From: Steroidobacteraceae bacterium
Lineage (GTDB): Bacteria; Pseudomonadota; Gammaproteobacteria; Steroidobacterales; Steroidobacteraceae
Assembly: GCA_019683695.1 (NCBI GenBank)
Contig: JADGHX010000025.1
Coordinates: forward strand, 1 to 38,851
Direction of reading: 5' to 3'
Length of the DNA stretch: 38,851 bases
Shown: positions 1-8,371 of the stretch, one piece after another
How positions within the stretch are numbered: position 1 is the stretch's first letter
Layout: every line of letters begins with the position of its first letter
Notes under the pieces: generated by a model
What the model was told of the DNA's origin: nothing
Databases searched by the model: none
Seen by the model: the letters and a program-made list of their open reading frames with translations, nothing else
Position numbers and translations under genes: made by a program

Positions 1-356
1 GCGCGGCATGCAGCGACGCCCCACGCTGGTAACGGCGTTTTGGAAACAGGCGGAATTGGCGTGGTAACCCGTCAACCATTTACGTGAAACTCAATAGGTT
101 GAAAGTGACCTGCCGCGGCGATGCGCAGGCGGTGCCTCCATGCCGCGTGCAGGACGGCGCGCACTTCTGCACACCGGGGCAACGTTCAACGTGCGCGTGC
201 TCGCCAACGTGCCCGCGAGCTGGCGCTCATCTCCTCCATCTTCCGCCCGTGCACGCTCGGCTTCCTGGCGCGCTGCTCTCCGCGAGGATGAGCCGCTCAG
301 CATCACCGGCACGAACTCGAAGGGGGATGTATGGCGAAAGCGTGCCGGCCTTCGCG
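1..356. other. Left-edge region without a convincing gene
   Basis: This is the stretch downstream of the cbpA-like gene. In E. coli-type loci the small modulator gene cbpM follows cbpA directly on the same strand. I read the minus strand in all three frames here and found no CbpM-like product. The open frames that cross it are arginine- and alanine-rich shadows with no recognisable motif. A slightly AT-richer patch at about 60-110 contains TCAACC and GGTTGA as a short inverted pair, with no assignable role. Confidence 0.5.
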
Positions 357-1325
357 CTATTCCGACGCTCGCGGATCGAAGGGCAGCTCGCGTTTCATCT
401 GCTCGTAGAAGGCGCGGGCCTTCGGCGTGTCTGCGGGCGGCACCACGATCTTCAGTTGCACGAACTCGTCCCCGGGCGGATTGCCGGGCAGGCCACGACC
501 GCGCAGGCGCAGTTTCTGGCCGGACTGCGCGCCGGGTGGAACGCGCATCTCCACCGGACCGCCCAGCGTCGGCACCGTGACGGTGCCGCCAAGCGCCGCT
601 TCCCACGGCGCGATGGGCACGGTCACTGTCACGTCCCGCCCTTCCAGACGGAAGCGCTTGTGCGGACGGATGTGCACTTCGAGAAACAGGTCGCCCGGCG
701 GGCCGCCTCCGGGCGAGGCTTCGCCCTGCCCGGCGAGCCGCAACTGTTGACGGTCCGTGATGCCGGCCGGAATGGTGACCTTCACCGTGTGCTTGCGCAC
801 GGTGAGCGTGCCTTCGTCCGTGAGCTCGGGGCGCTGCAGCTCGAACGTGCGCGTGCCGCCGCTGAAGGCTTCCTCCAGATCGATGTCGATGCGCGCGTGA
901 TGGTCCCGGCCCTTGCGCGGGCGCCTGCGCGTGCCGGCGCCGGCGGCGCCAAAGGGGCCCGCGCTGCCACCAAACGGCCCATTGCTGCCACCGAACAGCG
1001 TCGAGAAGAAGTCGCTGAAGCTCGACTCGAAATCGGCGCCGCGCGGGCCGCCGCGGAACTCGAAGCCGCCGCCGAAGCCCGGAGGCGGCCGGAATTCCTG
1101 CCCGGCCTTCCAGTTGCTGCCGAGCTGATCGTAGGCCGCGCGCTTTTCCGGGTCCTTCAGGACCTCATAGGCTTCCTGAACCTGCTTGAACTTGCTCTCG
1201 GCGTCCTTTTCCTTGCTCACGTCCGGGTGGTACTTCCGGGCGAGCCGCCGGTACGCCTTCTTGATGTCCTCCGCCGAGGCGTTACGGGGCACGTTCAGGG
1301 TCTTGTAGTAATCCTGGTATTCCAT
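357..1325 (-). CDS. cbpA: CbpA/DnaJ-family co-chaperone
   Basis: Class-B J-domain protein of 322 aa that would stimulate the ATPase of DnaK and deliver unfolded clients in the cytoplasm. The J domain covers residues 3-70 with the HPD motif at 33-35. A Gly/Phe-rich linker (about 78-130, with repeats such as FGG and GPFG) follows, then the two C-terminal beta-sandwich substrate-binding domains (about 140-315). The four-repeat zinc finger of DnaJ itself is absent, and the length matches CbpA. The ATG at 1325 starts directly with the J domain. The gene is divergent from the thioredoxin gene across 277 bp. No cbpM partner is visible downstream. Family assignment is firm; CbpA rather than another class-B paralogue is inferred from length and architecture. 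Confidence 0.93.
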   Translation of the reverse strand: MEYQDYYKTLNVPRNASAEDIKKAYRRLARKYHPDVSKEKDAESKFKQVQEAYEVLKDPEKRAAYDQLGSNWKAGQEFRPPPGFGGGFEFRGGPRGADFESSFSDFFSTLFGGSNGPFGGSAGPFGAAGAGTRRRPRKGRDHHARIDIDLEEAFSGGTRTFELQRPELTDEGTLTVRKHTVKVTIPAGITDRQQLRLAGQGEASPGGGPPGDLFLEVHIRPHKRFRLEGRDVTVTVPIAPWEAALGGTVTVPTLGGPVEMRVPPGAQSGQKLRLRGRGLPGNPPGDEFVQLKIVVPPADTPKARAFYEQMKRELPFDPRASE

Positions 1326-1602
1326 AGCTCTGGCAGTTCGCAGTTCACCGGAAGGCCCGTTGCCGGAAAAAATCGCCTGCGACAGTGCTCACGACAAGCG
1401 CTTCGCGCACCGCGCGTCACGGCGTCTTCCGACCCCGTCCGCCCCCGGCGATTCACCGAAATGGGGACACGGCCTGTGTTGGCAAGAGCCTGAACCGGAG
1501 CGTGTCCGCGGCCGATGCCTTGATCCCCGGCGCAACGTCCCCAGTTCCCGCGCAATTCGCGGCACGTACGGCTGAACCGCTGCCGCTTGAGTCGAGGTCA
1601 TT

Positions 1603-2061
1603 ATGCATGCGTCCGCCGCCACGCCCGCTTCCGTTCTGGTTGCCTGCCCCGAGTGCCACACGCTGGTCCGCGTGCCGCAGGATCGACTGGGTGACAACCC
1701 CACCTGTGCACGCTGCAAGGCGCAGGTAATCACGGGCAGGCCCGTGCCACTCACTGCGAGCTCGTTCGATACACACACCCTGCGGAGCGGCTTGCCCGTG
1801 CTGGTGGACTTCTGGGCCCCGTGGTGCGGCCCGTGCCGCGCGATGGCCCCGCAGCTCGATCGCGTCGCCGACGAGCGCCGAACCACCCTCCAGGTGGCAA
1901 AGGTGAACACAGACGAGAATCCGGAGCTGGCCGGCCGCCTCGGCATCCGCAGCATTCCCACGCTGATTCTGTTTCGAAACGGCCGGGAGGTGGCGCGGCG
2001 AGCCGGAGTATCGGATTTCAACTCGCTGTCGCGCTGGCTTCATGATGCGTTGAGCGCGTGA
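1603..2061 (+). CDS. trxC: Thioredoxin 2 with N-terminal zinc ribbon
   Basis: Cytoplasmic thiol-disulfide reductase of 152 aa. The N-terminus carries two CxxC pairs (C15/C18 and C35/C38) that form the zinc-binding module typical of TrxC. The thioredoxin fold follows, with the classical active site WCGPC at 74-78 inside the FWAPWCGPC context and the cis-proline segment RSIPTLILF. Length matches E. coli TrxC (139 aa) plus a slightly longer N-terminus. A GAGGT ribosome binding site lies just ahead of the ATG. TrxC proteins serve in the oxidative-stress response and use thioredoxin reductase for electrons. The gene appears monocistronic, divergent from the chaperone gene and followed by a 262-bp gap. 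Confidence 0.95.
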   Translation: MHASAATPASVLVACPECHTLVRVPQDRLGDNPTCARCKAQVITGRPVPLTASSFDTHTLRSGLPVLVDFWAPWCGPCRAMAPQLDRVADERRTTLQVAKVNTDENPELAGRLGIRSIPTLILFRNGREVARRAGVSDFNSLSRWLHDALSA

Positions 2062-2171
2062 GGTGTTGCCGCACGCGAGCGTGGCTGCGCTCGCGTTGCG
2101 CGGGCGATTCATGCTGCGGATCCGTGGTCGAGGCGCGGGTTTCATCGTCACCTGAAGTACTTCAGCCCCGC

Positions 2172-2192
2172 ATAGCACCGATAGCGTGCTAT
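2172..2192. promoter_or_regulatory. Perfect inverted repeat between trxC and the LysR gene
   Basis: The 7-bp arms ATAGCAC and GTGCTAT flank a 7-bp spacer, giving a 21-bp dyad about 130 bp upstream of the LysR-type start and 110 bp after trxC. It could be an operator for autoregulation. It has no T-run, so a terminator is less likely. It does not follow the simple T-N11-A LysR box. Confidence 0.35.
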
Positions 2193-2323
2193 CTATCTCC
2201 GCGTGCGCGAACTCGGTGCGCACCGCTGCGTACCCCGTCGTGCGGCGGCTTTCGGCGCATGCGGAAATGGGGCATGGAATTTGCAAACCGCCCGGCATGC
2301 TCTACGCGCCCCCGAAATCCTCT

Positions 2324-3220
2324 ATGCGACTGTCCCGGCCGCCGCCTCTGCGAAATCTGCGTGCGTTCTGTATCGCCGCGCGTCACTGCAGCTTCAAGAT
2401 CGCTGCGGATGAGCTGTTCCTCACGCCTTCGGCGGTAAGCCACCAGATGAAGGAGCTCGAGGAAACGCTCGGCGTGCGGCTGTTCGAACGCAAAACTCGC
2501 GCCCTCGAGTTGACCACCGCAGGACACACGCTGCGCGACGAAGTGGCGCCGCTTCTGGATGCGCTGGAACGCTCTCTCGCGCAGTTCACACGGCGCCATC
2601 GCCGGAAGAACCTGCGCATGCTTCTGCCGCCCTTCTTCGCAAGCGAATTGCTCGTGCCGAGGCTTGCCACCTTCTGCGCCGCGCATCCGGATATCGACAT
2701 CCAAATCGATACCAGCGACCCGCATCCGCGATCACATCCGCCCACGTCGGACGTTTCCGTGCTGCTTGCGGCTGAACCCCCACACGGCATGAATGCGGCG
2801 AAGCTGTTCTCGCTGCGCCTTGCTGCGGTCTGCGCCCGGGAAAAGGCCGCGGACGTGATGCGGCTCGGGCGCGAGGTGTTTCGCGAGACGGCGCTGATCG
2901 TGCATCGTCCGCGGCCCTTTGCGTGGGCGAGCTGGGCGCAGGAAGTGGGTCTCGATGCGCCCGAGCCGAAGAACATCATCGAGCTCGATTCGATGTTCGC
3001 GGTCGTGCGGGCCGCCGAGCGCGGGCTCGGCGTGGCGCTCGTGCCGACGGCCCTCTGCAGCGCCTGGTTCGAAACCGGTGCACTCGTTCGGATCTTTCCC
3101 ATCGAGCTGGCGCTCAGCGATGCCTACTTTCTCGTGACCCGGCCCCGCGATGCGGAGAAGCCGGAAGTGATGGCGCTCACGGATTGGGCACTGGAAGAGT
3201 TCCGCTCGCTTGAGCGGTGA
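2324..3220 (+). CDS. LysR-family transcriptional regulator (GcvA-like)
   Basis: A DNA-binding regulator. The N-terminal winged helix-turn-helix reads PPPLRNLRAFCIAARH through SAVSHQMKELEETLGVRLFER, close to the GcvA/AmpR subgroup, whose proteins usually open with PPLxALRxFxAAAR. The remainder (about residues 90-290) is the periplasmic-binding-protein-like effector domain. From this ATG the protein has 298 aa, the normal LysR length. In-frame starts at 2297 and further upstream give longer products, but none has a good Shine-Dalgarno sequence, so the start is uncertain. The target is unknown: there is no divergent gene to indicate one. The inverted repeat at 2172-2192 lies upstream. Confidence 0.88.
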   Translation: MRLSRPPPLRNLRAFCIAARHCSFKIAADELFLTPSAVSHQMKELEETLGVRLFERKTRALELTTAGHTLRDEVAPLLDALERSLAQFTRRHRRKNLRMLLPPFFASELLVPRLATFCAAHPDIDIQIDTSDPHPRSHPPTSDVSVLLAAEPPHGMNAAKLFSLRLAAVCAREKAADVMRLGREVFRETALIVHRPRPFAWASWAQEVGLDAPEPKNIIELDSMFAVVRAAERGLGVALVPTALCSAWFETGALVRIFPIELALSDAYFLVTRPRDAEKPEVMALTDWALEEFRSLER

Positions 3221-3353
3221 TCACGCGTGCTCGAAAAAGTCTTCGTTTGTCGGCTTCACACGCGGCTCCTATCGTGGCTCCCGAGGTTCGCGGATACGCG
3301 CACCTCGCAACCGCCATACCTGACAGACCTTTCGTCACATGGAGATCCGAGCC

Positions 3354-3920
3354 GTGTTGTCACAGAACCGTTCGAAACGACGCGCCACGCGAGCCGTGCC
3401 GCTTCTGCTTGCTTCCACTCTTCTCGCTGCCGCGAGCACGCACGCGGCCGAGACGGCGCGCACGCCGCTCGTGCTGACTGCGTACATCAATGGGCCGGGC
3501 GGCGAGAGCCTGCTCGCGGGCCACTACGCTCAGGCGTTCGCGGAAATGTCGAAGGCGAAGCCGCAAAACACGCTGGCCGCGAGCACGAAGGCCACGAATC
3601 TTTGCGTCGCGTATGCCGCGACGAGGAAGCTCGCTGAAGCGCGAGAGGCCTGCGATGTGGCACTTCGTCTTGCGAAGGCGGAGCGTTTGAGCTCGAGCCG
3701 CTATTCGCCGGGGACGATGCGGGAGAATGCGGACCTCGCGGCGGCTTATGCGAATCGCGCGGTGGTTCACATGCTGATGCGTGATGCCGGGAGCGCGAAG
3801 GCGGACTTGCAGCGCGCGCAGGCGTTGGCGCCGCGCGCGGAGTTTGTTGTGAAGAATGTGGCTGCGGTCGCGAAGGTGGGGACCGCCATTGCGCAAGCTG
3901 ATGTTACGTCGTCGCGATGA
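3354..3920 (+). CDS. Exported TPR-like protein of unknown function
   Basis: About 188 aa. It starts with a basic segment and a hydrophobic stretch ending in STHA before AETA, a typical Sec signal peptide, so the product is periplasmic. The mature part is helical: 'A' residues recur in TPR-like spacing (ACDVALRLAKAE; AAYANRAVVHMLMRDAGSAKADLQRAQALAP), which resembles one and a half to two tetratricopeptide repeats. I prefer the GTG at 3354 because GGAG lies 9 nt upstream; an ATG at 3339 in the same frame lacks a ribosome binding site. I do not recognise a named family. It converges on the DNA glycosylase gene across a repeat-filled 667-bp gap. Confidence 0.72.
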   Translation: MLSQNRSKRRATRAVPLLLASTLLAAASTHAAETARTPLVLTAYINGPGGESLLAGHYAQAFAEMSKAKPQNTLAASTKATNLCVAYAATRKLAEAREACDVALRLAKAERLSSSRYSPGTMRENADLAAAYANRAVVHMLMRDAGSAKADLQRAQALAPRAEFVVKNVAAVAKVGTAIAQADVTSSR

Positions 3921-4098
3921 GACGGCGCGGGGGGCGGGGCATGAACCGGGCGACATGCTCCGCCTCCCGAGGGGCGATGACTGTGTGAGTCCGTTGTCGT
4001 CTTTGCTCTTTGGGGCGGCGACTGTCTGCTCGGGCACGTTTGAAAATCGCTCGATGGAAGATGTTTGGTGCGTGCAGGCGCGATAGGCCGTGCCGGCA

Positions 4099-4312
4099 AG
4101 CGGAGGCGCGTGCAAGAGGGTCCCTCGGCGGCCTACTCGGGCGCGCTTCGAAAATCGCCGCAGACGGCGATTTTCGGCGGTCCCGGCCTCCCCGCTACGC
4201 CGCGCCACATGCGCACGTTCCAAGAATTCGTGCAGAGGTGCGCCGCGCTTAACGCGGGGAGGCCGGCGCCCGAGACGGCCGCCAGGAACCCTCTGTCTTC
4301 CGCGCCTCCGCT
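4099..4312 (-). repeat. Interspersed structured repeat, copy A (inverted relative to copy B)
   Basis: About 214 bp bounded by an imperfect terminal inverted repeat of roughly 45 bp (4099-4143 against 4265-4312, each starting AGCGGAGGCGCG and ending near TCGGGCGC). Inside lies a 13-bp perfect stem (4183-4195 with 4254-4266). Next to it is a 12-bp hairpin with a 4-nt loop, CGAAAATCGCCG / CGGCGATTTTCG (4149-4176). Positions 4145-4319 are the reverse complement of a second copy at 38629-38802. No transposase is encoded, so it is MITE-, REP- or BIME-like. It sits between convergent gene ends, as many REP-type elements do. Confidence 0.85.
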
Positions 4313-4470
4313 CGCTGATGAGTGCAAGCGCGGATCGCGTGCCGCCTCCGCGCGCCGATTGGCTTCTGTGGCGCAGGCAGCATAGATGACGCCACTCCCA
4401 TCGCACCGACGGCTGCGGCGATCTCGCATTGGCGCTAGCGCTTCGCGCGGGCAGCGCAGCGGCCGGGATG

Positions 4471-4514
4471 GTCGCCATGAAACCCTCTTTCGTACGTGCT
4501 TCTGCTCGCTGATG
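4471..4514 (-). repeat. Partial third copy of the repeat end
   Basis: This 44-bp segment matches the outer end of copy A (about 4277-4320): both contain AACCCTCT, then a variable stretch, then CTCGCTGATG. Internal repeat parts are not recognisable between 4320 and 4470, so this is either a decayed second element or a duplicated end. Confidence 0.55.
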
Positions 4515-4587
4515 GTGTGTGCGGCGTGAGCGCGGGTCGAGTGGCGGGCTCGTGGGTGCGCGGTCATGGGAGGGAGCGCGCGTGAGG

Positions 4588-5478
4588 TTAGAGTTTTTCG
4601 AGCTCTTCGATGGTTTTGGGCCAGTCGTTGCGGAGGAGGCGGGAGAGGGCGCGGTCGGCGAGGAGGCGGCCGCCGGTCTGGCAGCGGGGGCAGTAGTTGG
4701 TTTCGTTTTCGGCGTAGCGGATGCGCTGGACGGGTGTGCCGCAGACGGGGCACGGCTTGCCGAAGCGGCCGTGAACGGCCATATCGGGACGGAATGCGGT
4801 GACGTGTTCGGGGAATTCGCCGTGTGCGTCTTTGCGTAGGCGGTCCACCCATTCGAGGAGCACTGCGCGAGTTGCGTCGTAGAGTCTGCGGATGGCGTCG
4901 TCGTCCAGTTTCTGGGTAAGCGCCACGGGTGAGAGGCGTGCGCGGTGGAGTATTTCGTCCGAATACGCGTTGCCGATGCCGCTGAAGGCGCGCGGATCGG
5001 TGAGCGCGCGCTTGAGCGTGTGGTTCTCGGCGGTGAGGCGCTCGCGAAACGCCTCGAATGAGGCGTCCAGCACTTCGAGGCCACCGCGATCCTGCGTGAG
5101 CAGGTCCTTCTCGCCTGCGAACACGTACACGGAGGCGCGCCGCTTCGTGCCGGCTTCGGTGAGCGTGAGCGTTCCGGTGTCGAACGTGAATGCTGCGAGC
5201 GCGGAGCGTGCGCTGCGCTTTGCGCCGGCCGGAAACCAGTGCAGCCGGCCGGCGATCATGAGATGCAGCACCAGCCAGTGATCGCCGTCGAATCCGATCG
5301 CGATGCGTTTGCCCAGCCGTCGGAAGCGGACGACGCGACGGCCGATGAGCGCCGAGACCGGCGGCTCGAACGTCCTCAGCAGGAACGGGTGCGAGATGCG
5401 CACGGCAGTGAGCTCGGCCCCGAGCACGCGCTGCTCGAGCGCTTCGATGTAGACGGTGATGTCCGGAAACTCGGGCAC
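4588..5478 (-). CDS. Fpg/Nei-family DNA glycosylase
   Basis: Bifunctional DNA base-excision repair enzyme (296 aa) that would remove oxidised bases and cut at the abasic site. Catalytic Pro2 and Glu3 are present (start MPEFPD), which fixes the start at the GTG of 5478 because Pro2 must follow the initiator Met. The conserved beta-hairpin lysine is K57. The C-terminal zinc finger has C243, C246, C263 and C266 (CPVC ... CPRCQ). MPEFPD replaces the MPELPE of classical MutM, so I leave out a gene symbol. About 30 residues extend beyond the zinc finger, where E. coli Fpg ends almost immediately. The gene has its own transcription unit, convergent with the upstream exported protein. Confidence 0.93.
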   Translation of the reverse strand: MPEFPDITVYIEALEQRVLGAELTAVRISHPFLLRTFEPPVSALIGRRVVRFRRLGKRIAIGFDGDHWLVLHLMIAGRLHWFPAGAKRSARSALAAFTFDTGTLTLTEAGTKRRASVYVFAGEKDLLTQDRGGLEVLDASFEAFRERLTAENHTLKRALTDPRAFSGIGNAYSDEILHRARLSPVALTQKLDDDAIRRLYDATRAVLLEWVDRLRKDAHGEFPEHVTAFRPDMAVHGRFGKPCPVCGTPVQRIRYAENETNYCPRCQTGGRLLADRALSRLLRNDWPKTIEELEKL

Positions 5479-5558
5479 GCGCTGCGTTCTCAGGCGCCGT
5501 ACGGGGCGGCGCCGGGCGTGATCACATTATGTGCGCGCGTTCTGCGGGGCAACCGCGC

Positions 5559-6920
5559 TCACGGCGTGAAGGTGGGCTCGGTGATAGACATCTCACTCAG
5601 GGGGCCGTAGTTGCGCGCCACGTTCCGGATGGCGGCCGCATCGCCAATCAGCACCATCGACACATCCTCTGCATTGGGGAAGGACGTGTCGATGACCGCG
5701 CGCGCCGCCGGCAGCGTCACCTCGCGCAACTTGGTGGCGTACTGGTCGATGTAGTCCGAGCCCAGCTCATAGAATTCGAGCTCCGCGAGCGCGGCTGCCC
5801 AGTCCGCCGCCGTCTCGAAATTGAGCGGGTACTGTCCGAGCACGTAGGCCCGTGCCGAATCCAGCATGTCCGCGGTGACGCCTGTGCGCTTGAGCCGCGT
5901 GAGCGTATCGAGCGAAAGATCCAGCGCCTTGCCGGTGTTTTCGGTGTCCACGAACGAGCGGATCGCAAATTCGCCAGCCGCCGTGCCACGGGTGAACCCT
6001 GCACGCGCGCCGTAGGACAAGCCGGACCGGATGCGCAGCTCCGTATTGAGAAGCGACGTGAAGCGGCCGCCGTACAACGTGTTCACCAGATCCAGCGCAG
6101 CGTGCTCCGGGTAGCGCTTGTTCACGCCGACGTTCGCGATCCAGAAGTACGTCTGCGTGGACTCGGGCGAATCGACGAGAAGCACACGCCTGCCGCGCGC
6201 CTTCTGCGGTTCGGTGAGCGCCACCGGCGGTGCCGCGGCCTTGCGCCAGTCGCCGAACGCGGCCAGCACATCGCGCTCGAGTGCCGGCACATCCACATCG
6301 CCGGCAAACACGAGAATCAGACGGTCCGCGCCGACATGTGCGTCGTAGTAATCGAGCACATCCTGATGCGTGACGCTGGCGAGCGATGCCTCGCTTCCCG
6401 TAGCCGGCCGACTGTAGGGATGCGAGCCGAAGAGGAATGCGCGACCGTACGTGCCCATCACCTCGGCCGGATCGGAATCCTTCGCCGCCTTGATCAGCTC
6501 GATGCGACGCGCCCGCAGCTTCTCGAATTCCGCAGGATCAAAACGCGGACGCAGCAACGCATCCGCGAGCAGCTCGATGACCAGCGCCTGATCCCGCGCC
6601 AGGAACTGCCCGCTGACGGACAGTGCTTCCGTGCCGGTGGCCACACTGAAATTGCCGCCGGCCCCCTCCACCGCATCCGCGAATGCGAAGGCGTCCCGGG
6701 AGCCTGCGCCTTTTTCCAGAAGGCCCGCCACGAGCGAGGCCACACCCGGCTTTGTGTCCCCGAGCGGGCCGCCGCGCAGCACGGCCTGGAAGGCGAGGAG
6801 CGGAACATCCCGGCACGGCACGATGAGCAGCGTGATGCCATTCGGCAGCACCACGCGCTCGTGGGCCGGCACCTGCACGGCGCCACCGCCCGGATGAGTG
6901 AATGCATAGGCCGTGCTCAT
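5559..6920 (-). CDS. M16-family peptidase-like subunit lacking the zinc motif
   Basis: 453 aa with the two-domain M16 (insulinase/pitrilysin) fold. Where the HxxEH zinc motif should be, the sequence reads GVASLVAGLLEKGAG, so it cannot bind the catalytic zinc. The C-terminal half keeps the substrate-handling arginine/tyrosine pair (ELRIRSGLSYGARAGF). M16 proteins of this size are known to work as heterodimers of one zinc-bearing and one R/Y-bearing subunit. The start codon overlaps the stop of the upstream zinc-bearing gene by 4 nt (ATGA), which implies translational coupling and equal amounts. No signal peptide is visible in either protein, so they probably act in the cytoplasm unless export is unconventional. 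Confidence 0.92.
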   Translation of the reverse strand: MSTAYAFTHPGGGAVQVPAHERVVLPNGITLLIVPCRDVPLLAFQAVLRGGPLGDTKPGVASLVAGLLEKGAGSRDAFAFADAVEGAGGNFSVATGTEALSVSGQFLARDQALVIELLADALLRPRFDPAEFEKLRARRIELIKAAKDSDPAEVMGTYGRAFLFGSHPYSRPATGSEASLASVTHQDVLDYYDAHVGADRLILVFAGDVDVPALERDVLAAFGDWRKAAAPPVALTEPQKARGRRVLLVDSPESTQTYFWIANVGVNKRYPEHAALDLVNTLYGGRFTSLLNTELRIRSGLSYGARAGFTRGTAAGEFAIRSFVDTENTGKALDLSLDTLTRLKRTGVTADMLDSARAYVLGQYPLNFETAADWAAALAELEFYELGSDYIDQYATKLREVTLPAARAVIDTSFPNAEDVSMVLIGDAAAIRNVARNYGPLSEMSITEPTFTP

Positions 6921-8269
6921 GCGACTTCCGACAACTCGGGCTCCACGTTCACATCCGCCGCGGGCACCAGCACGCCGACCGTCCGTCGGGACACGGACAG
7001 CACGTCACGTGCCACGGCCTGGACCTGAGCGGCCGTCACGCGCTCGAATTGCGCGGGCGCGTCGAACAGCTTCGCCCAATCGCCATGAAAGACCTCGTAC
7101 TCGCCCAGGAGCTGGGCCTTGCCGTCGATGGTTGCGAGCTTCTTCCAGAACGACACGGACACGAGGTTCTTCGCGCGACGCAGCTCCGCTTCCGAGACAC
7201 CCTCGTGGACGACACGGTCGAGCTCGGCGTCGATGACGCGCTGGACAGCATCCGGGTCGGCCCCCTCAGGCAGCGTGAAGTAGAGCCACAGCAGCGCCGG
7301 GTCGAAGCCCTCGTGCCAGTTGCCGCCGACATCGATGACCTGCTTCTCCTGCTCCACGAGCCGCCGGTACAAACGGGAGGCGTCCCCGTCCACGAGGATG
7401 GACATCAGCAGGCTGAGCGCAGGCCCGCGCTCATCCGCGGCGGCGGGGGCCTTGTATGCATAGTGGATGAGCGGAGTCTGCGCACTTCGGCGCACGAGAA
7501 TGCGACGTTCCTCGGTTTGCTCGGGCTCCACGACGCACACTGGCGCCGGATCCGCCTGCCTTGGGATGGGCTCGAAGTATTTGCGCGCGAGCGCGAACGC
7601 CTCATCGGGCAACACGTCGCCCGCGAGCACGAGCGTCTGGTTGTTCGGCGCGTAGTAGGTGCGGAAGAACCGCTGCAGGTCCTGCAACGTCCAGGACTGG
7701 ATGTCGGCGGGCCAGCCGATGGTCGGAAATCGGTACGGGTGCTCGACGAAGGCGGTGGCCTGCACCTGCTCGGCGAGGAAGCCGTGATTGTTGTCGTCCA
7801 CGCCGAGCCGGCGCTCGGAGTACACCACACCGCGCTCGCTCTCGATGACGTCGGGGTCGAAGGCCAGATGCGCGATGCGGTCGGACTCGAGATCGAAGAT
7901 CAGCTCGAGCGCGGCGCGCGGGAACCAGTCCTGGTACACCGTGACGTCGTCGCTCGTGAACGCATTGTTGGCGCCCCCCTGCGCTTCCATGAGGCGATCG
8001 AAATCGCCGGGCCGGCGCCGCGCGGTGCCGTTGAACATCATGTGCTCGAAGAAGTGCGCGAGCCCCGTGATCCCGGGCGCCTCGTTCCGGCTGCCGGCGC
8101 GCACCCAGTTGTACAGGGCGACATTCGGGATGTTGTGCACCGGCCAGACGATGACCTTCATGCCGTTCGCCAGCGTGCAACTGCGAACGGCCTCGCGCCC
8201 GGGCGCGGTGTGGGTGCAGGCGCGCAGGGCGTCGGCGGAGAGCGGCAGGGGCGTCGAGGTCCGTTTCAT
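6917..8269 (-). CDS. M16-family zinc metallopeptidase, catalytic subunit
   Basis: 450 aa. The inverted zinc motif HFFEH lies at 72-76, with the third zinc ligand about 76 residues later in ERGVVYSERR (E152). It should hydrolyse peptides as the active partner of the downstream M16 protein. I chose the ATG at 8269; the frame stays open upstream to 8617, but that part has no homology and runs over the divergent gene. It shares a 213-bp divergent promoter region with the glycosyltransferase gene. The 4-nt overlap with the second subunit gene marks a two-gene operon. Substrates are unknown. Confidence 0.94.
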   Translation of the reverse strand: MKRTSTPLPLSADALRACTHTAPGREAVRSCTLANGMKVIVWPVHNIPNVALYNWVRAGSRNEAPGITGLAHFFEHMMFNGTARRRPGDFDRLMEAQGGANNAFTSDDVTVYQDWFPRAALELIFDLESDRIAHLAFDPDVIESERGVVYSERRLGVDDNNHGFLAEQVQATAFVEHPYRFPTIGWPADIQSWTLQDLQRFFRTYYAPNNQTLVLAGDVLPDEAFALARKYFEPIPRQADPAPVCVVEPEQTEERRILVRRSAQTPLIHYAYKAPAAADERGPALSLLMSILVDGDASRLYRRLVEQEKQVIDVGGNWHEGFDPALLWLYFTLPEGADPDAVQRVIDAELDRVVHEGVSEAELRRAKNLVSVSFWKKLATIDGKAQLLGEYEVFHGDWAKLFDAPAQFERVTAAQVQAVARDVLSVSRRTVGVLVPAADVNVEPELSEVA

Positions 8270-8301
8270 TGCAGGCCCGTTCGTGGGGACGCTCTCGCGA
8301 G

Positions 8302-8371
8302 CCGCCAAGTGCCCGGTGCCGTCCCCTGTTCGTCGCAGTTGAAAAAATCGCGCTGGACCACGACTTGGCGG
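8302..8371. promoter_or_regulatory. Widely spaced 9-bp inverted repeat in a divergent promoter region
   Basis: CCGCCAAGT (8302-8310) and ACTTGGCGG (8363-8371) are perfect inverse copies separated by 52 bp, placed between the M16 operon (-) and the glycosyltransferase gene (+). The centre-to-centre distance of about 61 bp is near six helical turns. This could be a pair of half-sites for one regulator of both operons. An AT-rich TTGAAAAAATC lies between them. Confidence 0.35.

Larger units (their letters stand above)
3921..4587. other. Repeat-rich convergent intergenic region
   Basis: This 667-bp region lies between two convergent genes and has no credible coding sequence. It contains one full interspersed repeat copy (4099-4312), a second partial right end (4471-4514), and diverged linker sequence between them. 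Open frames that cross it translate repeat DNA. No T-rich terminator is obvious, so the repeat's long hairpins may serve as 3'-end structures for both flanking genes. Confidence 0.7.

Noticed and set aside
91-356. A cbpM-like partner gene after the chaperone
   Set aside because: All three minus-strand frames were read. One is open to position 91 but is Arg/Ala/Ser-rich and does not resemble the CbpM helix pattern.
84-1493. Long plus-strand open frame antisense to the chaperone gene
   Set aside because: The minus strand encodes a complete J-domain protein. The plus-strand product is Arg/Ala-rich with no motif, typical of antisense frames in GC-rich DNA.
4065-4389. Plus-strand open frames across repeat copy A, similar to a minus-strand frame (38556-38816) across copy B
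   Set aside because: The shared peptide segments (such as QEFVQRCAAL) only mirror the DNA repeat. Differences between copies are mostly amino-acid changing, and there is no ribosome binding site or known domain.
3360-5084. 574-codon minus-strand open frame
   Set aside because: It runs antisense to the exported protein, across repeats, and overlaps the DNA glycosylase gene in another frame. The peptide is low-complexity Ser/Arg/Pro.
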